Assembly (NCBI GenBank): GCA_900316145.1
Contig: ONBQ01000058.1
Span: 1 to 49,372 of the forward strand
Direction: 5' to 3'
Source: an uncultured Eubacteriales bacterium
Lineage (GTDB): Bacteria > Bacillota > Clostridia > Lachnospirales > Bianqueaceae
DNA length: 49,372 bases
How positions within the stretch are numbered: position 1 is the stretch's first letter; every line of letters starts with the position of its first letter. Shown here piece after piece: positions 8,322-17,319 of this stretch. Position numbers and translations under genes: made by a program. The notes beneath the pieces were generated by a model. That model was given only the letters and a program-made list of their open reading frames with translations. It did no database searches and was not told the DNA's origin.

Positions 8322-9505
8322 TTCATTTCGTTCTCCGCGTACACCAGCATGGTGCCGACACGTGTGCCTTCATCCGCATACACTTCCACGACAGACCGGT
8401 CCATGTACACGCTTAAAGAGCATGGGCCGTTCTGGAAGCGAGGTGCCCGGCACAAGGCGTATTGCGGCAGATCATATCGTTCGGACCAGGCGGCCTTCTT
8501 TAAGCCGGTGCGGTCCATGAAGACCTGGTTGTCTTCATCCACGCCGACCTGGAAGGTCTCTTCTCCGTTGGTAAAGGTGAGCGTAAACGGTCCTTCCTGA
8601 CACACCTGTGCGACAGGATCCAGATCACCGAGAGGACGGGCGGCCAGCTTCAGGCCGGCCGGCGTATGTACCAGTGACAGTTCTCTGGCGAAGGTCATCT
8701 GGCTGCGGAAGCCTTCTTGTGCCGTCGGGACCTGGTTGGCATAGCTCCACTGGCTGGCCCAGGCAAGGAAGGTCGGCTGCGGGGCGTTCGCGAAGGTGAC
8801 GCCGGCATAATCATCCCGGGCGAAGTCTACGATCTCGGGCTCCGTTTCCGCGGTGAAGGTGCCGTTTTCCCACCGGCCGATCCAGTAATACATATCATGC
8901 AGGGGCTTGTCCTCGACCTTGCCGATGCTGGTGATGAGGACCCACTTATCCCCGATCGGCTGCAGGCAGGGGCACTCCCAGACGCAGTCATCAAACAGGG
9001 CGAAGGGGCCGAACTCGCCGGTCTTGTCCCAATGGATCAGGTCCGCCGAGTGATAGAACATGGCCCGGTCTCCGGCCGCCAGGATCAGGCTGTAGCCGCC
9101 GGATGGATCCGCAAACGCCTTAGGATCGCGGAAATCCGGCAGGGTGGTGTTGGGGATGACAGGATTTCCTTCATAAGGGGTGAAATGAATGTTATCCTCG
9201 CTGAAGGCGACGCTTTGCTGCTCCGTCTTGCCATGGCTGGTGTAGACCAGCGCGATCTTTCCCTCATGCAGAACGGCGCTGCCGCTAAAGGCCAGGCCGT
9301 TATGATCCGGATACAGGGCGATGGGCAAGTGCTCCCAATGAGTCAGATCCTCCGATACAGCGTGCCCCCAGTGCATGGGACCCCAGACCACATCATGGGG
9401 ATAGTACTGGTAAAACAAGTGATACCGGCCATTTTCATAAATGAGACCGTTTGGATCATTCATCCAACCGGTCTCAGGTGTAAAGTGCATCTTGGGACGA
9501 TACAT
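8309..9505 (-). CDS. GH32 beta-fructosidase / sucrose-6-phosphate hydrolase-like
   Basis: Hydrolyses beta-fructofuranosides (sucrose, sucrose-6-phosphate or short fructans). The 398-aa protein has the GH32 five-blade propeller signatures: GWMNDPNG with nucleophile Asp17, DFRDP with Asp127, and WECP with acid/base Glu177. It is shorter than most sucrose-6-phosphate hydrolases (about 480), with a reduced C-terminal beta-sandwich. There is no signal peptide, so it acts in the cytosol. Its ATG overlaps the asd stop as TGATG, so it is translationally coupled to asd. No fructose PTS or sucrose regulator lies nearby, so the substrate remains open. Confidence 0.9.
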   Translation of the reverse strand: MYRPKMHFTPETGWMNDPNGLIYENGRYHLFYQYYPHDVVWGPMHWGHAVSEDLTHWEHLPIALYPDHNGLAFSGSAVLHEGKIALVYTSHGKTEQQSVAFSEDNIHFTPYEGNPVIPNTTLPDFRDPKAFADPSGGYSLILAAGDRAMFYHSADLIHWDKTGEFGPFALFDDCVWECPCLQPIGDKWVLITSIGKVEDKPLHDMYYWIGRWENGTFTAETEPEIVDFARDDYAGVTFANAPQPTFLAWASQWSYANQVPTAQEGFRSQMTFARELSLVHTPAGLKLAARPLGDLDPVAQVCQEGPFTLTFTNGEETFQVGVDEDNQVFMDRTGLKKAAWSERYDLPQYALCRAPRFQNGPCSLSVYMDRSVVEVYADEGTRVGTMLVYAENEMKLKH

Positions 9506-10584
9506 CAGTCTAAATATCCTTTCACAGCAAGCAGTTCCGCCATCAGGACAGCGCCGCCGGCCGCGCCGCGCAGCGTGTTATGTGACAGGCAGACAAACTT
9601 GATATCATATTGAGAATCTTCGCGCAGACGTCCGACAGAGACCGCCATTCCGTTCTCTAAGTTGCGGTCGAGCGCCGGCTGCGGGCGATCATTCTCTTCA
9701 AAATAGTGCAAGAACTGTTTCGGAGCGGAGGGCAGTTCAAGCTCCTGGGCCGGGCCTTTGAACTGAGCCCAGATCTTCTTGATCTCTTCCAGATCCGGCT
9801 TCTTTTCGAAGGACGCGAAAACAGCGGCCATATGGCCATCGCTGACCGGCACGCGCAGGCACTGCGCCGTGATGGACGGGCTCGTGGCTTCTACGATCTC
9901 ATCCCCCTTGATATGGCCCCAAAGCTTCAGCGGCTCGATCTCGCTCTTCTCTTCTTCTCCGCCGATGTAAGGAATGACATTGTCCAGGATCTGCGGCATG
10001 GTCTCGAAGGTTTTGCCCGCGCCGGAGATCGCCTGATAGGTGCAGGCGAGAACGGCCTTCAGGCCATAGATATCCTTCAAAGGATGCAGCGGCGGCACAT
10101 AGCTCTGCAGAGAGCAGTTGGACTTGACCGCGATGAAACCGCGCTTCGTGCCCAGGCGCTTGCGCTGCGCCGGGATGATATCCGCATGGTCGGCGTTGAT
10201 CTCCGGCACGATCATGGGTACATCCTTGGTGTGACGATGGGCGGAATTATTGGAAATGACAGGGATCTCGGCCTTGGCATATGCCTCTTCCAAAGCGCGG
10301 ATCTCATCCTTGGGCATGTTGACAGCGCAGAAGATGAAATCGACCTTTTCTTTCATAGCCTCGATATCGGACGCGTCCTGCACCATCATGCCGCGAACGG
10401 ATTCCGGAATGGGCGTTTTCATAGCCCAACGGCCGGACACGGCTTCTTTATACGGCTTGCCCGCGCTGCGGCCGGAAGCTGCCAGGGCGGTGATGTGGAA
10501 CCAGGGATGCTCTGCCAAAAGGGTGATGAACCGCTGGCCGACCATTCCGGTCGCGCCGACGATCCCTACTCGAAAGTCATTCAT
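9505..10584 (-). CDS. asd: aspartate-semialdehyde dehydrogenase
   Basis: Reduces aspartyl-phosphate to aspartate-semialdehyde for lysine/diaminopimelate, methionine and threonine synthesis. The 359-aa protein begins with the NADP motif VGIVGATGMVGQRF (residues 6-19). The catalytic Cys lies in VKSNCSLQSYVPP near residue 156, and a GAGK loop follows. The SNCSLQ form and the length resemble the archaeal/fungal-type branch rather than the E. coli type. It has its own promoter at 10657-10685 and a leader hairpin. The ATG has AGGAG nine bases upstream. It is followed by a GH32 gene, an unusual partner for a biosynthetic enzyme. Confidence 0.92.
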   Translation of the reverse strand: MNDFRVGIVGATGMVGQRFITLLAEHPWFHITALAASGRSAGKPYKEAVSGRWAMKTPIPESVRGMMVQDASDIEAMKEKVDFIFCAVNMPKDEIRALEEAYAKAEIPVISNNSAHRHTKDVPMIVPEINADHADIIPAQRKRLGTKRGFIAVKSNCSLQSYVPPLHPLKDIYGLKAVLACTYQAISGAGKTFETMPQILDNVIPYIGGEEEKSEIEPLKLWGHIKGDEIVEATSPSITAQCLRVPVSDGHMAAVFASFEKKPDLEEIKKIWAQFKGPAQELELPSAPKQFLHYFEENDRPQPALDRNLENGMAVSVGRLREDSQYDIKFVCLSHNTLRGAAGGAVLMAELLAVKGYLD

Positions 10585-10613
10585 GATGTGATGCTCCTAA
10601 CTGGATGGGATAA

Positions 10614-10650
10614 ATCGTTACTTTATGGCTTGGCGCTGAACAGTAACGAT
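10614..10650 (-). promoter_or_regulatory. hairpin at the start of the asd leader
   Basis: A perfect 9-bp inverted repeat, ATCGTTACT / AGTAACGAT, has a 19-base loop and begins at the predicted transcription start of asd. It could be an operator or an mRNA 5' stem-loop. It is much too short for a lysine riboswitch. The segment CGTTACTGTT recurs in the spacer of the divergent mannosidase promoter (10910-10919 region). Confidence 0.5.
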
Positions 10651-10656
10651 AAATCC

Positions 10657-10685
10657 ATTATAGCTTTAATGGGTTAAAGCGTCAA
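10657..10685 (-). promoter_or_regulatory. sigma-A promoter of asd-GH32
   Basis: The -35 is TTGACG (10680-10685), the spacer is 17 bp and the -10 is a consensus TATAAT (10657-10662). The expected start is near 10650, giving a leader of about 66 bases. Confidence 0.85.
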
Positions 10686-10754
10686 TTGAGCGAAAGTACC
10701 GAACCTGTCGCCGCTTCCGGGCCTTCTTCAGTAAAAAACCCCGGCGCGATGTTC

Positions 10755-10865
10755 TTAAGGCTGTTCCTCCCAGGCCTCGGGCGTGGAGATATGCATCCAT
10801 CCCATGGCGACCATTCCGCCTGCGATAGCCGCGGTCAGCACCATGCCGGCCAGGAAGCTGATCAC
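10755..10865 (-). CDS. possible small single-span membrane protein (36 aa)
   Basis: The frame reads VISFLAGMVLTAAIAGGMVA as a continuous hydrophobic stretch with a short tail ending EEQP and a TAA stop. A GTG start at 10865 has GGAG about 8 bases upstream. The frame stays open upstream for 16 more codons with a basic stretch, but without a good start. It lies between the divergent mannosidase promoter and the asd promoter. No promoter is obvious, so it may be a remnant. Function is unknown. Confidence 0.3.
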   Translation of the reverse strand: MISFLAGMVLTAAIAGGMVAMGWMHISTPEAWEEQP

Positions 10866-10897
10866 CTTTTCGGCTCCGCAAGCAGTGGATTTCTTCG

Positions 10898-10926
10898 TTG
10901 ACTTTCCCCGCCGTTACTGTTAAGAT
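10898..10926 (+). promoter_or_regulatory. promoter of the alpha-mannosidase operon
   Basis: The -35 is TTGACT (10898-10903), the spacer is 17 bp and the -10 is TAAGAT (10921-10926). The expected start is near 10933, about 43 bases before the ATG at 10976. A small TCGCC/GGCGA hairpin (10944-10956) lies in the leader. This promoter rules out a start codon at 10898 for the mannosidase. Confidence 0.7.
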
Positions 10927-10975
10927 GAGACCAGAAAATCCTATCGCCTTTGGCGAATCGAATGAGGAGGTCGTT

Positions 10976-13900
10976 ATGTTTTTTGCCGTAGAAAAGTTCC
11001 AGCGCCGCGCGGAGGAAATGGCCGATCGCCGCTATGTGGACATGACCAGTATCGCCCCCATGACCGCTATGGAGGATACGTTAGATAACGATACCGTGCA
11101 TACCCAGGTCCCGGACTCCATTGATGGGTTCGTCTTCGATCAGGGTGACCATTTCGTAGGCCGCGACCGGTATCTGTGGATCGAGAAGACTCTTACGCTG
11201 CCCGAGGCCCGTGACGGCTATGAAGTCTGCGGCCGTTTCGATTTCGGCGAGACCGGCGGGGGCTTCAACAGCGCCTTCGAGTCCCTTTTGTATGTGGACG
11301 GCCACCCCTATCAGGGCGTCGACACTTATCACAATGATGTGGTATTTCAGCCGCTGGCCGGCAAGGAAGCAAGGCTTACCTTCCTGCTGTGGACCGGTCT
11401 GGAAGGCGGCGGTGAGCACCGTACCTTCTATCATCAGTTCCGCATGGCCCAGGTCGGTTACCTGCATAAGGCCGCGGATGAAATGTATTACTTTACCCGG
11501 GCCATCGCAGGCGCGCTGCCGCTGATGAGCCAGGATGATCCCATGCGGGGCAAGTTGGAGAAGGCTCTGGAAAAAGCCCTCCTGGAGATCAACTGGGACC
11601 GTGACAAGTATCTGGACACCGTAGGCAATGCTCTGAATGTTCTGATGGAAGAGTTCGACAAGATCGAGACCACCACCGACATCACCGCCTACTGCGTAGG
11701 CCATTCTCACATCGACGTGGCCTGGCTGTGGCGCTTAAAGCACACCCGTGAAAAGGCGCAGCGCACCTTCTCCACCGTGCTTCGCTACATGGAAGAGTTC
11801 GATGAGTACATCTTCATGCACTCCTCTCCCCAGGTGTACAAAGATCTGAAAACCGACCAGCCGGAGCTCTTCGAGAAGATCAAAGAGCGCGTTGCGGAAG
11901 GCCGCTGGGAGCCGGAAGGCGGCATGTGGCTCGAAGCCGACTGCAACATCACCTCCGGTGAAAGCCTGTCCCGTCAGTTCCAGCATGGTATCCGCTTCTT
12001 CCAGAAAGAGTTCGGCAAGACTTGCGAATACCTGTGGCTGCCCGATGTCTTCGGCTACAGCTGGGCTCTGCCGCAGATCCTGAAGTTAAGCAACATCAAG
12101 ACGTTCTGCACCACCAAGATCAGCTGGAACCAGTTCAACACCATTCCGAATGATATCTTCAAATGGCGTGGTCTGGACGGATCCGAAGTCCTGACCTACT
12201 TTATCGACGTACCTTCTTCCGTGGATGGTTTCGACAAGCGCGGTTCCACCTACAATGGCGAGATCTCGCCGGTATCGGTGCTCGGTTCCTGGCACAAGCA
12301 GCTGAACAAAGACCTGACGCACAACTATCTCATCTCCTACGGCCACGGTGACGGCGGCGGCGGTGTCGACCACGACATGCTGAAAATGCGCCGCGCTATG
12401 GATCGCATCCCGGGTCTTCCGAATGTCAAGACCGCCAAGGCCGGCGAGTTCTTCCGTGATCTGCACGCCGAAGTCGATTCCAACCCGGATGTGCCGACCT
12501 GGGACGGCGAGCTGTACCTGGAGTATCACCGCGGCACCTACACCTCTCAGGGCCACAACAAGCGCAACAACCGCAAGTCCGAATTCGCCTTGAGTCAGGC
12601 GGAATGGCTTTCCTCTCTGGCCTACGTCCTGGGCGGCGGCTACGACGGACAGACGCTCTATGACAACTGGGAGACCGTGCTGGAACTGCAGTTCCATGAC
12701 ATTATTCCTGGCTCCTCCATCCGCGAAGTCTATGAGGATTCCGACATCATGTATGCCAAGGTCCTGGAAAACGCGGAAACTGTGACCAAGGAAGCCCTGT
12801 CCCATCTCGTCCATGAGTACGAAGGCGCCTATACCGTCTTCAACTTCGGCAGCTTCGACCGCGAAGACCTGGTCTTCGTCCCGGCGGAAGGCGCCAAGCT
12901 GTTCCGTGACGATGCCGGTGCTCTGCTGGAAGCCCAGCCTTGCGAGGGCGGCTATGAGGTGAAGGTTCAGGTCGAGGCCCTGTCCGTCCGCTCCTTCTAC
13001 ATGGAGGAAGGTCTTCTTAAGGCCGACACGCCGTTCTCCTTTGACGGTGAGACCGTGGAGACCCCGCACTACACGCTGCACTTCAACGCCTGCCACTTCC
13101 TGGACCGTCTGTATGACAAGGACAACGACCGCGAGGTCCTGAACGGCCTTGGCAACGCGTTGGAAGTCTTTGAAGACAAGCCCATCAACTATGACAACTG
13201 GGATATCGACATCTTCTACACCCAGAAGAAGGAATATGCCATGCCGGTCGGCGAGATCGAGCTCATCGAGAACGGCCCGGTGCGCATGGTACTTGGCTTT
13301 AAGTTTGCTTACAATGTTTCCTGCTTCGCCCAGCAAATGATCGTCTACAAAGACAGCCGCCGCATCGACTTCGTGACCCATGCGGATTGGCACGAAGACC
13401 ATCGTCTGATCAAGGCAGCCTTTGAGACCGGCATCCGCGCCACCAAGGCCACCTATGACATCCAGTATGGTCATGTGGAACGTCCGACCCACTTCAACAC
13501 CAGCTGGGATTGGGCCCGCTTCGAATGCGTCGGCCACAAGTGGGGCGATATCTCCGAGCAGAATTATGGTCTGGCCATCCTGAATGATTGCAAGTATGGC
13601 TACAACGCCAAGGACAGCACCATCAAGCTTTCCCTCTTGAAGAGCGGTAAGCGCCCCGACACCCAGGCTGATATGGGCGAGCATGATTTCACCTATGCCA
13701 TCCTGCCTCATGCCGGAAACCCGATCGAGGGCGGCGTCATCGAAGAGAGCGTATCCCTGAACCTGCCGCTGCGCGCGGTATCGGGCATCTCCCCGTTCTC
13801 CGGCCGCGAGCTGTTCAAGATCGAGGGCGAAGGCATCCACATCGACGCCGTCAAGAAGGCGGAAGATCAGGAAGCCATCATCCTGCGCTTCCATGAGTGC

Positions 13901-14062
13901 CATGGCGGCACCCAGAAGATCCGCATCACCTCCGACTTCGGCATCAAGAGCTACTGCCAGGCCAACCTACTGGAAGAGCCGCTGTGCGAGGAAGTTCCGG
14001 GCGACACCATCTACCGCGTCGTAAAACCGTTCGAGATCGTCAACTACATCGTGAGGTTCTAA
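10976..14062 (+). CDS. GH38 alpha-mannosidase
   Basis: A retaining alpha-mannosidase of 1028 aa, the normal GH38 size. Zinc and active-site signatures are GHSHIDVAWLWR (His245, Asp247), the nucleophile in LWLPDVFGYSW (Asp357) and HDIIPGSSI near residue 580. An N-terminal beta domain and C-terminal beta-sandwich domains flank the catalytic core. The ATG chosen has GAGGAGG five bases upstream and lies downstream of the promoter. No signal peptide is present, so it probably trims imported mannosides or N-glycan fragments in the cytosol. It is followed after one base by the TIM-barrel gene, with which it forms an operon. An antisense frame of over 600 codons is a codon-use shadow. Confidence 0.94.
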   Translation: MFFAVEKFQRRAEEMADRRYVDMTSIAPMTAMEDTLDNDTVHTQVPDSIDGFVFDQGDHFVGRDRYLWIEKTLTLPEARDGYEVCGRFDFGETGGGFNSAFESLLYVDGHPYQGVDTYHNDVVFQPLAGKEARLTFLLWTGLEGGGEHRTFYHQFRMAQVGYLHKAADEMYYFTRAIAGALPLMSQDDPMRGKLEKALEKALLEINWDRDKYLDTVGNALNVLMEEFDKIETTTDITAYCVGHSHIDVAWLWRLKHTREKAQRTFSTVLRYMEEFDEYIFMHSSPQVYKDLKTDQPELFEKIKERVAEGRWEPEGGMWLEADCNITSGESLSRQFQHGIRFFQKEFGKTCEYLWLPDVFGYSWALPQILKLSNIKTFCTTKISWNQFNTIPNDIFKWRGLDGSEVLTYFIDVPSSVDGFDKRGSTYNGEISPVSVLGSWHKQLNKDLTHNYLISYGHGDGGGGVDHDMLKMRRAMDRIPGLPNVKTAKAGEFFRDLHAEVDSNPDVPTWDGELYLEYHRGTYTSQGHNKRNNRKSEFALSQAEWLSSLAYVLGGGYDGQTLYDNWETVLELQFHDIIPGSSIREVYEDSDIMYAKVLENAETVTKEALSHLVHEYEGAYTVFNFGSFDREDLVFVPAEGAKLFRDDAGALLEAQPCEGGYEVKVQVEALSVRSFYMEEGLLKADTPFSFDGETVETPHYTLHFNACHFLDRLYDKDNDREVLNGLGNALEVFEDKPINYDNWDIDIFYTQKKEYAMPVGEIELIENGPVRMVLGFKFAYNVSCFAQQMIVYKDSRRIDFVTHADWHEDHRLIKAAFETGIRATKATYDIQYGHVERPTHFNTSWDWARFECVGHKWGDISEQNYGLAILNDCKYGYNAKDSTIKLSLLKSGKRPDTQADMGEHDFTYAILPHAGNPIEGGVIEESVSLNLPLRAVSGISPFSGRELFKIEGEGIHIDAVKKAEDQEAIILRFHECHGGTQKIRITSDFGIKSYCQANLLEEPLCEEVPGDTIYRVVKPFEIVNYIVRF

Positions 14063-14063
14063 A

Positions 14064-14963
14064 ATGAAAGTCAGCACGTCCACCTTTACCATTCTGGACA
14101 CGCCCGGCGTCGGCGACGAAAAAGGCATCCGCCTATTAGCGGACGCCGGGTTTGAAGCGTTGGATTTCAGTCTGTTTTACTGGTCTAAGGATCCTCGTTT
14201 TCAGATGGGCGACGAGGCCCATACCAAGTATTACAAATATCTTCGCGCCATCGCGGATGACTGCGGCATCGAAGTCCATCAGGCACACTCTCCCATGCCG
14301 GACTACGTCTACACTGGCGATGAGCCTGTTGACAACGTCTACATGCGGATGCAGATCCGCGCCATCAAGTCAGCCGCTCTGCTTGGCGCCAAGTATATCG
14401 TCATCCACCCTGTCATTCTGAAAGAAGACCGCCGCACCCCTGACCGGGGCGAGCCCCTCAAAGATCAGTGTCAGGAGATCAACTACAAGTACTATTCCAA
14501 GCTGAAGCCCTTCTGCGAAGAATTCGGCATCAAGATCGCCATCGAGAACATGTTCAACTGGGACCCTGTGGCGGAAAAGATCTGCCCGACCGTCTGCAGC
14601 ACCGCCGCGGAAATGAGAGCCTATGTGGACATGATGGGCCGTGACTGGTTCACCAACTGTCTGGACTTAGGCCACGCCCAGCTCACCGGCAGCACTCCGC
14701 AGGACATGATCCGCGAGCTTGGTGACTACATCGGCTGTCTGCACGTCCATGACAACGATGGCATCCACGACCTGCACCAGGCCCCGCGCACCGGCATCGC
14801 CAACTGGCACGAGGTCATGCAGGCCCTGCACGACATCCGCTATGAAGGCGTCTTCAACATGGAAGCCGACATGTTCTTCTACGGCTACGGCGAGCGCCTT
14901 TACAATGAATCCGCCCGCATGCTGTATGCGGTAGGCCGCGATCTGGTGGATCACGAACTATAA
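14064..14963 (+). CDS. sugar phosphate isomerase/epimerase family protein (AP-endonuclease-2 TIM barrel)
   Basis: The 299-aa protein has the xylose-isomerase-like TIM-barrel pattern of the IolE/IolI/hexulose-6-phosphate epimerase group. Metal-ligand regions visible are KYIVIHPVI, KIAIENMFNWD, NCLDLGHAQLTG, LHVHDNDG and a final NMEAD. It starts two bases after the mannosidase stop and probably converts a product of mannoside breakdown, such as a keto- or epimeric sugar. The exact reaction cannot be assigned. It ends at a strong terminator. Confidence 0.85.
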   Translation: MKVSTSTFTILDTPGVGDEKGIRLLADAGFEALDFSLFYWSKDPRFQMGDEAHTKYYKYLRAIADDCGIEVHQAHSPMPDYVYTGDEPVDNVYMRMQIRAIKSAALLGAKYIVIHPVILKEDRRTPDRGEPLKDQCQEINYKYYSKLKPFCEEFGIKIAIENMFNWDPVAEKICPTVCSTAAEMRAYVDMMGRDWFTNCLDLGHAQLTGSTPQDMIRELGDYIGCLHVHDNDGIHDLHQAPRTGIANWHEVMQALHDIRYEGVFNMEADMFFYGYGERLYNESARMLYAVGRDLVDHEL

Positions 14964-14969
14964 AAATCA

Positions 14970-15000
14970 CCCGCTGACAAAAACGTCAGCGGGCTTTATT
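14970..15000 (+). terminator. terminator of the mannosidase operon
   Basis: A 9-bp stem, CCCGCTGAC / GTCAGCGGG, with a 6-base loop (AAAAAC) is followed by CTTTATTTG. It lies 7 bases after the stop codon. Confidence 0.85.
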
Positions 15001-15011
15001 TGTGTTGCTTA

Positions 15012-15755
15012 TCATGGCTCATAGGTCTTGCTTTTATATTCCACGGCAGCCACGAAAGACTGACCTTCATGATACTCGACCGTGAAGTCGATCTTAGCCT
15101 TTTCCAGGTCCCAGGCAGCCTGCTTGAAGCCTTGGCTGCTTAACACCTGTTCCCCTTCTGAAAAGCCTGTCTGATAACCGGGGCCGCCCCCGATCGCAAG
15201 TACCAGCTGCTCATAAGCCTTGTTGACCGTGGCCTCAAGACCACTTTTCTCTTCCGGCCACGCATTCGCTGTTATGCTCTCTGTATAGCTTTGCAGCCGG
15301 AATTTTTTTGACTTGCCATATTGGCCAAAGGTCAGATACGCTGTTTGTTCCTTCCCGAAGACACCGCCCCGGATCTCATATACCGTCTTCGTCTGATCTG
15401 ACAGCGCCTCATTGTGCACCGGCACGACTCCCAGAGAATGAAGATACTTGAACACATCATCCTTGGTCTCATCCAGATACTGGTAGAACCTAATGCCATC
15501 TTCATTGATGTATACGCTGCGGCTATGTTCTTCTACCTGCTTACCTGCCGGCCAATCAACGAGGAAGTAGACCAATACGGCCACTGCGATCAACCCGATG
15601 CTGATCCACAGCCATTCTCTTTTCCTTTTCCTGACTTCTTCCTTGGAATCCACCGTTTTTTCATGGAAAACACCCGTTTTTTCAGCCGCCTTCCACATTT
15701 CATACTCATGAAAATTGGGGCTGTTCGGTCCATTGATTATAAGTCCCGTACTCAT
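15012..15755 (-). CDS. membrane-anchored protein, first member of a three-paralog family
   Basis: 247 aa, with a cytosolic N-terminal segment (1-47), one transmembrane helix around 48-67 (WISIGLIAVAVLVYFLVDW) and an extracellular domain. The extracellular domain shares a layout with the two lipoproteins upstream: an acidic helix (YLDETKDDVFKYLHSLG), a beta region, then AWPEEK followed by a helix ending in GGGPG. The ATG at 15755 has GAGGTG six bases upstream; an upstream Met at 15779 has no site. It is the only one of the three without a lipobox. No known function is recognised. Confidence 0.75.
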   Translation of the reverse strand: MSTGLIINGPNSPNFHEYEMWKAAEKTGVFHEKTVDSKEEVRKRKREWLWISIGLIAVAVLVYFLVDWPAGKQVEEHSRSVYINEDGIRFYQYLDETKDDVFKYLHSLGVVPVHNEALSDQTKTVYEIRGGVFGKEQTAYLTFGQYGKSKKFRLQSYTESITANAWPEEKSGLEATVNKAYEQLVLAIGGGPGYQTGFSEGEQVLSSQGFKQAAWDLEKAKIDFTVEYHEGQSFVAAVEYKSKTYEP

Positions 15756-15850
15756 GGTATTCACCTCTTTCTTGATCATACTATAACGTAAAACCCTAAG
15801 AGGCGCAACAAAGTGGGATAAATGGCGGGTTTTAGGGAAAAATGAATGGA

Positions 15851-16480
15851 TCAGTAGTTCTTATACACCGAACTGAATACATCTTCATGCTCCTCTACGA
15901 ATTGACTGCTTTCGAAACTGATAGAGAGAGAACCTTTCTGTGTCGACTGATCAAATATAAAACTAAAACTTGCGTGGGCAACGTCCCATTCCGCATACTT
16001 ATCATGTTTCCAGTCATCTGCAAAAATATCTTTCATATCTGGAATATGATCTACATGGTCAGGATCTCCATATAATGAAATCAACTCATCAAAGACTTTC
16101 TGAATTGAAGATCTTTCTTCGTCATCTGGCCAATCATCAAATCTAATTGTGTTATTATAGCTTGCGAAGACATAAACATTATCATCATGCTCTTTGACAA
16201 ATTGGAGTCCGAGATCATATTCCATTCCATATTTCGTTTCCTTTAAGCCTCCGTATGTTTTAATATCACATCCTTCTTTATCTAACTGATATCCTAGTAT
16301 GGGCTCACCTATTGTTTTTTTCACTGTTCCTAAAACCAACTCTTCCTCTTTGTCAAAAAGCCGATAAAGCTCAAAACCGTTTTCTTTTTGTTGTATCTTT
16401 TGCACTTCTTTATGCGTACATGCGCTGAAAAGATATACGGTGAGCAGACCTAAAATGAAAACTGGTATCTTCTGTTTCAT
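15851..16480 (-). CDS. lipoprotein, second member of the paralog family
   Basis: 209 aa with a type II signal: a short basic N-terminus, a hydrophobic core and lipobox LFSAC (Cys21). The mature domain has FDKEEELVLGTVKKTIGEP, then FDDWPDDEERSSIQKVFDEL and LYGDPD. This W-P-x-x-E-E-x-x-x-I-Q-x-V-F-D pattern is shared with the next lipoprotein. Base composition is markedly more AT-rich than the flanking glycosidase genes. Function unknown; possibly a surface sensor or ligand-binding partner of the adjacent two-component system. Confidence 0.75.
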   Translation of the reverse strand: MKQKIPVFILGLLTVYLFSACTHKEVQKIQQKENGFELYRLFDKEEELVLGTVKKTIGEPILGYQLDKEGCDIKTYGGLKETKYGMEYDLGLQFVKEHDDNVYVFASYNNTIRFDDWPDDEERSSIQKVFDELISLYGDPDHVDHIPDMKDIFADDWKHDKYAEWDVAHASFSFIFDQSTQKGSLSISFESSQFVEEHEDVFSSVYKNY

Positions 16481-16555
16481 TACACATAACTCCCATGTCT
16501 ACTTTTTGTTGACTAGTGCACCGGGATTATTGTTTGTTTCTAGCGGCATGCTCTC

Positions 16556-17140
16556 TTACGGCACTTCATCAAGGCTGTATCCCATAATCGAGATCGTCAA
16601 ACGTTTCTCTAAAGAATAATTATAGGCTGTAGAAAGTTTAAGATCTCCTTTTTTCCATTTTGACATATCCTGCATGGTTGCAAATACTTTTTCTTCGGAC
16701 GGCAGCTGAAGGCCGTCTGTTCCTCCATCTGGTGTGCCATACAGGGTTTGAATGCTGTCAAACACCGTTTGAATGGCTTTTGTTTCTTCCGAACCAGGCC
16801 ATTGATCAAAGAACACTTCCTTGCGGTAATATTTCAGTTTTGAGTTTCCGCCCTCTTTGAAAAACATCAGATCGCAGGCGAATGCGATTCCTTGAATCGT
16901 TTCCGTATAGCGGTAAGTGGTCGCGTCTCCTCGAGTAGAATCTTCTACGATCTCAGGATGAATATCCAGTTTATTCAAGGCATTCAGGACCTTTTTCTCA
17001 TCCTGTTCCAAACAGACAGAAAGATCATATCCGCCATTTGTTTCCTTAATGACCAGCGCAGGATCTTTCTTACACGCAGTCAGGCTGATACAAATGATTC
17101 CTATTATCAGGAATACTATTAGTTTATTGTTCTTGTTCAT
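16556..17140 (-). CDS. lipoprotein, third member of the paralog family
   Basis: 194 aa with a signal peptide and lipobox SLTAC (Cys23). The mature region shows LEQDEKKVLNALNKLDIHPE, then FDQWPGSEETKAIQTVFDSI and LYGTPD, matching the neighbouring lipoprotein block by block. It lies 75 bp upstream of that gene on the same strand and downstream of a consensus -10 (17236-17241) that lacks a good -35. This may mean an activator such as the nearby LytTR protein is needed. Function unknown. Confidence 0.75.
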   Translation of the reverse strand: MNKNNKLIVFLIIGIICISLTACKKDPALVIKETNGGYDLSVCLEQDEKKVLNALNKLDIHPEIVEDSTRGDATTYRYTETIQGIAFACDLMFFKEGGNSKLKYYRKEVFFDQWPGSEETKAIQTVFDSIQTLYGTPDGGTDGLQLPSEEKVFATMQDMSKWKKGDLKLSTAYNYSLEKRLTISIMGYSLDEVP

Positions 17141-17235
17141 ATCAGAAATTCGCCCCTTGCCTAACTTAGATTTTCCTTCTTTAAATCAGTGCTAATTCAG
17201 CCCACCGGTATCACCTTCTTTCTCTTATACTGTTT

Positions 17236-17269
17236 ATTATATCAGCGTTTTTTTATAAATACCGTTCGC
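17236..17269 (-). promoter_or_regulatory. -10 element and LytTR-like motif upstream of the lipoprotein genes
   Basis: A consensus TATAAT lies at 17236-17241. The -35 position reads CGGTAT, a poor match. The motif ACCGTTCGC (plus strand, 17261-17269) sits there and resembles the general LytTR site pattern; ACCGTTTGC occurs upstream of the regulator's own promoter. Activator dependence is inferred. The rest of 17141-17319 shows no gene. Confidence 0.35.
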
Positions 17270-17319
17270 CGTTCGAATAGTTGTTTTCTCCGTCCATTTG
17301 GTATCTTGGGTTTTCTGTT

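Noticed and set aside
10586-10656. Lysine riboswitch upstream of asd
   Set aside because: The leader is only about 66 bases; the riboswitch needs about 170.
12086-13903. 605-codon antisense frame opposite the alpha-mannosidase
   Set aside because: It is a codon-use shadow of a GC-rich gene; the sense strand has full GH38 motifs.
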